Assembly (NCBI RefSeq): GCF_000708205.1
Contig: NW_014575559.1
Coordinates: forward strand, 646,575 to 710,574
Source of the DNA: Mixia osmundae IAM 14324
Lineage: Eukaryota; Basidiomycota; Mixiomycetes; Mixiales; Mixiaceae
DNA: 64,000 bases
Direction: 5' to 3'
Position 1 is the first letter of the stretch. Each line of letters starts with the position of its first letter. The translations under genes and the position numbers were made by a program. Shown here in pieces: positions 54,777 through 64,000 of this stretch. The notes under the pieces are model-generated. The model searched no databases. It saw nothing but the letters and a program-made list of their open reading frames with translations, and had not been told where the DNA came from.

Positions 54777-56780
54777 ATGGGTGTAAGCATCTATCGTGAG
54801 CTTGTGATGACAGCTCTGATGCTGTGTCGAGTAGGGAACGTCAATGAACCCGTTGCCGACCGAGGGTCACATCGACTGTCTCAAACCAGAGCAGCGCAAG
54901 AAGCTCAGAGAATTCTGGGCGCAGTTCTTCGAGTTGCTCGATCAGGCACCCGAGAGAGGTTCAGTCGCCGATCCTGATGCCGAGGGAGGTGGATCAGAGA
55001 TGAAGGGCAAGAAGGACGGCAAAGATGCAGGCAAGGATATCCCCAAAGACGACAAAGAGGTTCGTCCAGACTGGCTGCGCGTGTATGCGGCATCACTGAT
55101 GGTACGTGAGTCCACAGAAAGAGAGAGTGCGTGCAGAGGCGGAGATGAAGAATGCCAAGGCTGCTCTTGAGAAATATGGCTCGATCCGCGTCAAATCTGC
55201 CTACTGGCGTTTCATTGCCATGGACGATCCCGATGTCATGTAAGCCTCTACACGTGAGGGGTGGTGCACACACTGACATTCCCTCCAGGATGCTTCGTTT
55301 CCTTCGCGCTCGCAAGTACGATGTGCCTGCAGGCGTCGCCATGTTGTCGGTTCCAGCGGCAGCCAGATCATGCGCACACTGACATCATAGGTCTGCAGGA
55401 TGAGCACGATTCTCTGGCGCATTGAAGGAGGTCGGTGTTTTCCCTTCTTAAGGGTGTTATGCACTCATGCTAGCGAGCAGATGTCGAAAAGATCTTCTAC
55501 AAGGGCGAGGAAGGCATGCAGAACGCAGAGGGCTTCCTCAAGCAGCTTGCAAGCAGCAAGACCTACACACAAGGAACCGACCGTCAAGGGCGTCCGGTTG
55601 TCTATATTCACGTCGGACTTCACAAACTCTTTGATCAGTCGGCCAAGGCGCTCGAAGACTTTGTCATCTTCCAAGTCAGTCCATCGCTGCTTTTCTTTGC
55701 TGTGCTCGCTCATTCGTAGCCATAGATGGAGAGCGTTCGCTTACTGTTCGCACCACCGGTCGACAAGGTCACCATCGTCTTTGATATGACAGGCTTCGGT
55801 CTCTCAAACATGGACTGGAAGTGTGTCCTCTTCATTGTCAAGGTGCGCGCTACACCCTTGCTCGAGCATGCAACCACGCTAAGCCAAGTCGCAGTGTCTC
55901 GAGGCATACTATCCAGAGTCGCTGAATACTATGCTCATCCACAATGCGCCTTGGGTCTTCCAAGGCATCTGGAAGATCCTGGGACCTATGCTCGATCCTG
56001 TCGTCAGACAGAAGATCCAGTTCTCGAAGAATACAGAGGAGATGACCGTCATCATCCACGAAGATCACTTGGTCAAGAAGCTCGGAGGCAAGTCTGACTG
56101 GGTCTGGCACTACGAGCCCGTCCAGGAGGGCGAGAACGCAGCGCAGCAGGACAAATCGACACAGAAGAAGCGCCAGGCCGAGCGTGATAATCTGATCGAG
56201 GAGTACGAGTCGATCTGCCGCAAGTGGGTCGAGGATGCTTCAGAAGTCAACACGAAGATTCGCGAGCTTGTCACGGCTGCATTGCGAGTACAATACTGGG
56301 CCCTCGTACGCGGATCCTCCTGTGGCTGCTCTGTGACCCGCTGAACGCGCTCGGCAGGATCCATACATCCGGGGCAGAGGCTGCTACCATCGCCACAAGA
56401 ATGTCATTGGCAATGGTCGGCAATGTTTGTTTGCAGGATGCGCATGTGCTGACTTGTCGTTTCCAGGTCTGGTCATGTTCGAATACCCAGGTCTGAGTCC
56501 TGAAGGCGAATGGGACATCCGAGGTTACTCAAGCACACGCGAACATCTCATCGGCGAATGCGAGCGCATGAAGGCCGAGATCAAGGATCTGGGCGGCAAA
56601 GTCCCCAAGCTCGATATGGGCCTTGACGTATGTGCACTGCCCGATCGTTGTGTGGCACAAGCTAACTTGATTATCGCGCAGGATGACGCGGGCGGTGATA
56701 GTGGTGATGAGGCGCCGAAACGCCGCAAATCGGTCAGCAAGAAACCTTCGCGTCGCGGCTCGATGCGCGAGAGAGATTAG
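54777..56780 (+). CDS. Sec14/CRAL-TRIO lipid-transfer protein, 11 exons
   Basis: Predicted phosphatidylinositol/phosphatidylcholine transfer protein. Exons: 54777-54782, 54835-55101, 55139-55239, 55289-55345, 55399-55430, 55481-55674, 55726-55842, 55895-56305, 56358-56415, 56467-56627, 56682-56780; about 500 residues. The first exon codes only Met-Gly. The CRAL-TRIO-N part has MMLRFLRARKYDV and MLMSTILWRIEGDV. The lipid-binding part has GRPVVYIHVGLH, VTIVFDMTGFGLSNMDW, CLEAYYPESLNTMLIHNAPW and VFQGIWKILGPMLDP. A C-terminal extension ends in a basic tail (KRRKSVSKKPSRRGS). The second intron is only 37 nt with tandem AG acceptors, so exon 3's start may be off by a few codons. Confidence 0.88.
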
Positions 56781-57159
56781 GCTGAAAAAAACCGGATGGT
56801 GTATTTATTGAGATTTATATACGCACATATGCAGCATTTTGTTAGTCTACGTCATTTTGTTTGAAGTATTGTCCGATGAACACAGCACGGGCCAAGGCAC
56901 GCGCCAGTCCCGCAAGCACAAAGGCTCATCACTGTTCTACACACAACACCGGCGGAGTGTCAAGCGCGAGCCCTCTGCCTCTATCAGATTCGGTTTTCTC
57001 TCGGTCTTGGTAAGCACCGGACGAGTTTTGGACTAGACCGGCGCGAGATCTTGGCGGACTTTAACTTCTCTTGGACTGCGGATCCGCACATTCTCTTGCA
57101 CAGCCGACAGCCGTTGTCGCCACTCATCGTCAGACAACTTCACTCATTTGACACACACC
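56781..57159. other. Intergenic between Sec14-type and yapsin genes
   Basis: It begins with an AT-rich 3' flank (about 56785-56850, with TTTATATA) that looks like a poly(A) region, then about 300 bp that should include the protease promoter. Confidence 0.5.
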
Positions 57160-59139
57160 ATGGCGTCCACAATGCTGCTTAACACTTTGGTGGCACTCAC
57201 CGCACTCTCATCGGCCTCTGCCGCGCCAAAGCCAGTCCCAAATGCCGACGCACTCTATCCACAAGGCTACAAGCTACACACGAAGCGCGCCACCACCAAG
57301 TTCACGGACGAGAATGGACTCTTTTCGTCCGCTCTGCTACAAGAAGACATGGACAGGGTGGCCAAGAAGTACTCTCGGGCGAACGAGCGATACGTGATCA
57401 ACTTGGCGAGCAGTACGCCCACTAAGCGATCTGCCGAGCCCGCGCGCGAGAGGCTGGCCAAGCGCGCCAGTTCAGCTCAGGAGCCGCTGTCGGACTACGT
57501 ATCCGGCGGACTCGATACACAGTATTTTGGTACAGTAGCGATCGGCACACCAGCCCAAGACTTTCAGATCGACTTTGACAGTACGTGATCTGCCGTTTGG
57601 TCTCTGAGCATTGTCTGATGCACACATGCAGCTGGGTCTGCCGATCTATGGGTGCCATCGAGCCAGAGCGCATCATCGCACACTAAATTTGTGTCCACCG
57701 CTTCGTCCACGTACAAGAATCTCAACACGCCTTGGGAGATCCAATACGGCACTGGCGCCACTGAGGGCTTCCTTGCCACGGATGACGTCGCTGTCGCTGG
57801 CTTGACAGTCACCAACCAAGTCTGGGCACTCGCCAATACGACCGCGAGTATATTCGAAAAGACCCCAGCTGATGGCATCATGGGAATGGGTAAGCGATGC
57901 TCTCTCAATATCGGAAGCAGATGTGCTCATACGCAGTACAGGCTTCTCGACGATCGCGCAATCTGGCGCGCCTACATACTTTGAGAATCTCATGTCGCAG
58001 AATGTCGTCTCGGAACCTTACTTTGCCTTCTTCCTCGGTCGAGCCTCGGATGTCAGCTCGAGCGCCGCCACCAGGTCAGGCACAGTCAACAATGTTGGCG
58101 AGCTATGTCTCGGCTGCACGGACTCGTCACGCTACACTGGCAGCTTTACCTATGCGCCTGTACAGATCAAAGGCTATTGGGAAGTCCTTTGCGATGGCAT
58201 CGCAGTAAATGGCAATCTTGTCTCAGACACACGAGCAGCGGCTGCCATTGACACCGGCACTACTATCGCCTATTTCCCCACCGAGATTGTCGATGCTGTC
58301 TTCTCGAGTTCGTCCTTGCAGGCTCAGAGCCTTGGCCAGGGTCAGTACGCTATCCCCTGCACAAGCTCAGCCACCTTTGGCATCAGCTTTGGCGGCACCG
58401 TCTTCGAGATCAACAGCGCAGATGTCAACCTCGGTATTGTCGACTCATCCGGCCAGTATTGCGCAATCGGCATCATCGGCCAAGATCAGACCGACCAGGA
58501 AGGCAACGCGCTCGCCATCGTTGGCGATCTCGTGCTGAAGAGTGTCTACACTGTTCGTGCATCGCCTGCGTCCCCGAGCAAAGCTGATTGAGGGAACAGG
58601 TCTATGACTACTCCAACGGCGGACGGGTAGGCTTTGCAAACGCGGTGTCACTTGGATCTGGAAGTACGAGCACTCGGGCAGTAGCCTCTAATCAAGCTTC
58701 GAGCGTTGTTGAGACGACGTTGCCTGGTGCTACAGGTGCCACCTCATCAAGTACGTCAATCTCTTCGCCCATCGTTCCTATCATCACTTCCTCCAGCATC
58801 ATCGCAAGTCCTTCTCTGCTTAATACGTCTACTTCGTCCATCATGACAAGTACGACCTCGAGCACGAGTACCTCTACGAGCACAACGAGCACGAGCATGT
58901 TGCCTACGAGCACAAGCACAAGCACGAGCGTTCCTCCCACTTCGTCGACCGCTGCGCCCTTTGTCGTCGTGACCACTATTGTGACACCGAGCATGAGCTC
59001 ATCCACACCTGCTGTGACTATAGGCTCTTCAGGATCAAGCACTGGCGCTACTGGCGCAGCTACACGCATGAGCATTTCTGCCGGTCTCATCGGCACGGCG
59101 ACCCTCATCGGCGCATCAATGCTCTTTTTGGCCAATTGA
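57160..59139 (+). CDS. Yapsin-like GPI-anchored aspartyl protease
   Basis: Four exons (57160-57580, 57632-57889, 57942-58552, 58600-59139), about 609 residues. A signal peptide (MLLNTLVALTALSSASA) and a propeptide with KR sites (LAKRASSAQEP) precede the pepsin fold. The first catalytic motif DTGSADLWVP is split by intron one just after the Asp (near residue 141). The second is IDTGTTIAYFP near residue 329. NPL-type VYDYSNGGRVGFA is completed by the last intron. A long Ser/Thr-rich stalk and a hydrophobic C-terminus (LIGTATLIGASMLFLAN) indicate GPI anchoring. It probably trims surface proteins. Confidence 0.95.
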
Positions 59140-59367
59140 TCGGCCGCACAGATCACCGCACGACAGCCCAACCACAGCAAGAAGCACAGAGCTGGCTTCT
59201 GCTTATAGGGATAGCCATCGATGAACGATCCAATCACGCACTTACTCGCCCATGCGCGAACAGCAAGAACAAAAGCAGGCAGACTGCCATTGGACGTTGT
59301 TAGCACTATCCTATCGTAACATATGCATTGCACTGTATGTCGACGCAGACCCTCGCGTCTCTGCTCA

Positions 59368-62300
59368 ATGGCTCCCCTGACGACCGTTGACGTGGCTGAC
59401 TGCGCGCGCGACTTAGCCGGCCGCGAGCGACCTGAGCTAGCAACGACTCAATCCTGCTCGATGGAGGACTTTCCCAGTCTGGGCGAGACGAGCGCTCGAC
59501 CGTCAAGTCTGCCCTCTTGGGGCTCCGCTTCTCGCGCTGTGCAGACAAGCCAGCTGGCAGAAGCAGAGCTGCCTGCGTTTGCCGCGCCATCGACCGTCAT
59601 TACTGCTTCAGTGGCAGCCCAGACCGACGACAGCGATGCGCCGGCCTTGGAAGCTACAGATCTAGTCGAGACATCTGCCGGGTTGTCGAATGGGCAAGAC
59701 GCCACGACAGATGCTACGAGCGAGGAAAGCTCAGGAGTCGTACCACCCACTCAACCTCGACTCGACACGACGGACGAAGCCGCCTTCCCGACCCTCGTAG
59801 GCTCGTCAACAGCGCAGAAGACATCCACCTGGGGTACGGCCAAGAAGTGGTCAGCTCAGCCTGCTCGAGCGACTGCTGCGCCAGTGCAAGCTCAGTGCAC
59901 AAGCTCAGTCTCGCTGCCCACAAATGCCATCTCACTCGCTGGCAACGCTGCGAACAAGCAGACGATCGCACCAGGCCGACGTCAGCAGGCTCCAGCTGAG
60001 CCTGCTACGCTCGGCGCGGCCATCAAGTCCGTCATGGACATGGTCCCTGGCGTTGCCATTGAAGCAAGTACGAGTCGGACGAGTACGACGTTTCTCTTTA
60101 GGGGCAAGTCGGAAGGCAGCATCGAGAAGGCGCGCAAGCTTCTACTCTCGCGGATCAGCAGAAAGATCAGCATAAGCTTGCCAATTCCCTCTTCGACTCG
60201 CTCCGTCATCATCGGTGCCAAGGGACGTACACTGAAAGCCATCTGTGAGGAAACTGGCGCACAAATTCAAATTCCGCCCCGTGATGACGCTGCAGAGCAA
60301 AGTGTCGAGCCCGACGCGGATCCTCTGGTCGACATCACCATCAGCGGTGACGCGACTGCCGTTCAAGCCGCCAAGGCTCGAGTCGAAGCCATTGTCGGCG
60401 AACGTACATCAAAGACGACTGTCCGTCTGACAGACATCGAACCAGGCCTGATACCACTGCTCAATGGTGCACGTGGTGCCGCCATGGACGCTTTGATTCA
60501 AGTGGCGCTCGAGCCTTTGCCAGAGGTATTGCCCGATGCGGTCAATGTTCATGTGCCTTCGTTCGCGCCGCCTAGACGGGATGTAGGTGCTGCGGAGGAA
60601 GAGCCGAGCCTCAACGGACATACTAGAAAGGAGACTGCGATCGTCATTTCTGGTCTCAAGGAAGCGGTCGCTGCTGTCGAAGACGCTATCAGAAGCAAAG
60701 CGAGCGAGCTTGCGCGTACAGTCCGCTCGATGACAGTCCAATTACCGAAGCGCCAGCACCGTCTACTGATCGGCGCGAATGCCGAAGCCATTCTCGAGAC
60801 TACGCGTTGCACCGTAGAGGTACCAGCCATTGAGGATCCTTCGGAGAACGTGACGGTTCGCGGTCTACAGACCGACTTTGTCAATGGTTTGAGCGCTGTC
60901 ATGGAAAAGGCTAATTCGGCGCAAATCGACACGATCGATCTCGCCACTGTTCACAGACTGTCCGCTGGCCAAAGTGGCTATCCTGCCCAATTGCAGCGGT
61001 ACCTCAGCCGACGATCGAAGCTGAGAGCGCTGCAGGAGGAATATGGGGCACAGATTTATCTTCCTCGTCCAGGCGACGACAAGAGCCTCGTCGAGATCGT
61101 CGGCAAGGATGCAAAGATTGTCGCTGCTGCGCGCAGCGCCGTGCTGGCGCTTCTCAAGACTTTGCCGCCGCCTGCATTTAGCGTGGCGAAGATCGATCCC
61201 CTATTGCACCGTCATCTCATCGGCAAGCAAGGCCTACGCTTGACTGCCTTTGAGCAAAAGAAAGGCGTCGAAGTACTGTTCCCTTCTGAGCGAGACGCTG
61301 GCGATCAGAGTGAAGTCCTGCTTGTGCTCAGCAATGTCAACGCAGCCAGCTCGACCACGACCCTTGAGGACGTGAAGACTGAGCTGCTCAAATTGGCCAA
61401 GGAACAAGCCGAGATAAAGACTGTTACGATCGAAATACCGGTTCAGCTGCACGGACAAGTCATCGGACCTTCCGGCACAACCCTCAATGCGGTCATTGGC
61501 GAGCAACGATTGGTCAGTATCAAGTTTGGCGGCCAGTCACCCGATCAGGTTATCCTCAGAGGCCCCTCCGACGAGGTAGCACGGGTTCAGAAAGCTCTGA
61601 GCAAGATTGCCGACGACGCTCAAGCCAATGAGATCGAAAATGCCCACACCACAGAGTTTGAAGTGGATGCAAAGCACGTCGGTCGTCTTGTCGGCAAGGG
61701 CGGTAGCAATGTGCAAGAGCTGCGAGACCAGCTCGGCGTCAAGATCGATTTCGAAGAGCAAGCACCAGCTACCGATGGCACAGCCGCCGCTCGCAAGCGC
61801 AAGGCGAAGAGCAAAGTGACCATCAAAGGTCGCGCAGAAAATGTTGCCGAAGCTCGCAAGCGCATGCTGAGCCATTCTGAGAGATTGGTCCGTATCCTTG
61901 TCTCTTGTTCGCGCTTACGCTTACAAGGGTAAGCAGGCCGATGAGACTTTCTTGGCTATGCCGCTACCGACCGGCATTGATCGCGGAAGCCTCATTGGTA
62001 AGCAAGGCGTGTATCTGCAAAGACTGGAACAGAAGTATGAAGTTCGGATCAACATTCCGAACAAGGACACTGCAAATGACGACGATGCAAGCTCTGTACG
62101 CAGCACGACCGAAGAGATCACAATCCGGGGTCCTAAGAAGGGAGCAGAGGCCGCGAAAAAAGAGGTGCGTCTCGCGATTGCCAATCGATGGAGTGCTGAG
62201 ACTGCAGTAGTTGCTTGACTTGATCAGCTACGAGCGTGAGAACAGTCAAAGTGATACTGTACAGATCCATTCCGCTGCCATCCCTCGTCTGCTTGGCAAG

Positions 62301-63676
62301 GGAGGCTCTCAGATCAATCAGATCAAGGCAGACACACTTGCAAGCATTGACGTGCCGCGAGATGATAGAGAGGGCATTGTGAGCATCACACTTCGGGGCA
62401 CAGCAGAAGCCATCGTCGCAGCTCGGCGTGCTGTACTTGCCATCACTGGCCAGGCAGCTAGCTATGCCACGCTCGAACTGGATGTTGCTCGCAAGCATCA
62501 CAATTCGCTGATCGGCAAGGGTGGCCGTCGCAGTACGTCCCAAACAAGCCTACATACATACGTCTACTGACGTGATATTGCAGTCAGCGAAATCGTGTCA
62601 AGCTGTGGAGGACCTTCCGACAAGCGCAGTGTCGCGGCACTGGTCACCTTTCCGCGCGTCGATGATGACAGCAGTATTGTCAAGCTACAAGGCGACAAGA
62701 CCCTTATCAGCAAGATCAGAGCAGTACTCGAGAAGGAGGCCGCAGACTTGGACAGCAGGATCATCACCGTCGTGGCGATTCCGTCGAGCAGTCACAGCAG
62801 CATTGTCGGCCGAGGCGGCTCAAATCTGTCTGCACTACAGTTGGAGCACAATGTTAGGATTATTTTGCCCGGATGGCAAGAGTATGCGGACGCGCAACCT
62901 ATCAGCAATGCTACACAACTCGGTAATGCATCAAGCGAAGATCTGATCAAGGTGATCGGCACACCTGAGGCATGCGCAGCCGCGGCAGAAGCTCTCGAGG
63001 TAGGCCTGCTCACTCATAGACGTGTGTATAGTCGCTCATGCTTGCATCGTGGGAACAGTTACGATCCAAGTCAAACGGTAAGCGACAAGGACCAGCTACG
63101 AACGGAACGCATATGCCTACGAGCGCGCAAGTGATCGGATTTGTACACGTACCCGCGCATCTTCATCACCGTGTGGCAGATCAAGGTCGCTTCTTCCGAA
63201 AGCTGCCCCGTGGTGTCAAAGTCGATCATAAGGATGAGGCTGGAGATGCAATCAAGCTGCCGCCTCGCATGTCAGCAGCAGCATCGTCCTCCGAAGCTAG
63301 GATCGATGTAAACGACGACGAAAGTTTCGGTATCGCATCTTGGATCGTCACCGATCTTGGCAGTGGCGTTTCGACGATACCCTGGCGCATCATCGCCAAT
63401 AGTGACCAACTAGCAGATCAGGCCAAATCCCTCATCGAAGAGGCGTCTGCCGACGCAGGCAAAACGACACATCAGGCTAGACTGGTCGTGCAGCCACAGA
63501 ATCTGGTCGGCCGTCTGATTGGTAAAGGCGGGTCAGGACTGGAGGCGCTCCGCCAGCTCGGTGTCTCCGCAGAAACTGTCGGTCAAAACAGCAACGTCTT
63601 CTTGCTGACAGGAAGTCAGACCGATCTTGAGAAGGCCAGGAGCCACATTGAGCAGGTTTTTGCTTCAAGAAGATAG
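59368..63676 (+). CDS. SCP160: Multi-KH RNA-binding protein (Scp160/vigilin type)
   Basis: Polysome- and ER-associated RNA-binding protein. Six exons (59368-61887, 61934-62164, 62211-62532, 62584-62999, 63059-63077, 63132-63676), about 1350 residues. About ten KH loops are visible: IIGAKGRTL, LIGANAEAI, LIGKQGLRL, VIGPSGTTL, LVGKGGSNV, LIGKQGVYL, LLGKGGSQI, LIGKGGRRI, IVGRGGSNL and LIGKGGSGL. One further repeat (HHRVADQGRFFRKL) has lost the GxxG loop. The N-terminal head contains MEDFPSLGE. The first intron's acceptor may be 61927 or 61933; both keep the frame. Exon 5 is 19 nt. ATG 59323, in frame, is an alternative start. Confidence 0.93.
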
Positions 63677-63694
63677 TCAAGATGCATCTTGGCT

Positions 63695-64000
63695 TCACTC
63701 GAGATATGAGCTCGGTTGAGATACTGAGCCATCGCTGAGCCAGTGACCTGCAGCAACGAGATGGCGGGCCTTGAAGACTGCCCAGTGCACAGCGGGCGAG
63801 CCTGTCCAGATTGGCAGGAGCTTGCTTGCTGCGTCGAGGCTTCGTGTCTCGCCAGCTACCAGACACGCTGGTCGGCCATCCGGCAGTCGGAACGTCGTTA
63901 TGATGGCAGCTGCGTCAAAGACTTTGTCTCCAAGCGTTACAGACTCGTCATCGAATGCGAGGTCGATATTGGACAGCGAAAGGGCGTCGCGGCTTGCAGA
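63695..64000 (-). CDS. 3' end of an unidentified gene, cut by the window edge
   Basis: A 102-codon open frame runs from the window edge to TGA at 63695. It is coding-like in composition: FDDESVTLGDKVFDAAAI, TFRLPDGRPACLVAGETRS and PAVHWAVFKARHLVAAGHWL, ending SSYLE. I do not recognise the family from this fragment. It is convergent with the KH-protein gene, 18 bp between stops. No intron signal seen. Confidence 0.6.
   Translation of the reverse strand, partial: SASRDALSLSNIDLAFDDESVTLGDKVFDAAAIITTFRLPDGRPACLVAGETRSLDAASKLLPIWTGSPAVHWAVFKARHLVAAGHWLSDGSVSQPSSYLE

Noticed and set aside
1-64000. Transposons, virus-derived elements, rDNA, CRISPR arrays
   Set aside because: No reverse transcriptase, transposase, integrase or capsid motif, terminal repeats, rRNA sequence or spaced direct-repeat array was seen while reading both strands.

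Overview
The window reads as compact nuclear DNA of a fungus, most likely a basidiomycete. Nearly every gene is cut by very short introns (about 91 could be placed, mostly 45-60 nt, most with a CTNAY-like branch site close to the acceptor). Neighbouring genes are 60-400 bp apart. The protein set is typically fungal: Orm, Wee1 with a huge serine-rich head, yapsin, a CAP10-type GT90 pair, a DUF1996-WSC protein and a Scp160-type KH protein. Gene size and intron style recall Pucciniomycotina such as Mixia; that placement is an inference. I saw no transposon, virus-derived element, rRNA, convincing tRNA or CRISPR.

Layout. 1-3325: RNA polymerase I subunit 2 (3' end cut by the window edge). 3568-6877: gene-poor stretch with intron-like signals. 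6878-8243: unknown membrane protein. 9214-12661: two Golgi-type glycan enzymes (PC-esterase-like, GT31), then a phosphoribomutase. 14861-20502: SmG, dihydroorotase, Orm, ArfGAP and a COX7A-like subunit. 20965-27702: secreted DUF1996-WSC protein and two head-to-head GT90 glycosyltransferases. 27818-37854: eIF2beta, PRA1, an HsbA-like secreted protein, a CHD1 C-terminal module lacking the motor, Vps53, a Bax-inhibitor family protein and eIF1. 38312-48642: DUF676 lipase, Nop58, Wee1 and a paraoxonase-like protein. 48950-56780: ALDH3-type dehydrogenase, a small secreted protein, ornithine decarboxylase antizyme with a +1 frameshift site, a polyol dehydrogenase and a Sec14-type protein. 57160-64000: GPI-anchored aspartyl protease, Scp160/vigilin-like KH protein, and the 3' end of an unidentified gene.

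Many genes are housekeeping and share no pathway. Loose themes are translation and polyamine control (eIF2beta, eIF1, antizyme), secretory traffic (ArfGAP, PRA1, Vps53, Sec14, Orm) and the cell surface (PC-esterase, GT31, two GT90, DUF1996-WSC, HsbA, yapsin).

The most unusual signals are: (1) an antizyme gene whose two frames meet at TCC-TGA-C in a short exon; (2) eight GC-AG introns out of about 91, three of them in the ArfGAP gene; (3) a 6-nt and a 15-nt microexon that restore conserved motifs; (4) a stand-alone SANT-SLIDE-CHCT protein where a full CHD1 would be expected. All gene models were made by eye from frame, splice sites and family knowledge; no search was run.
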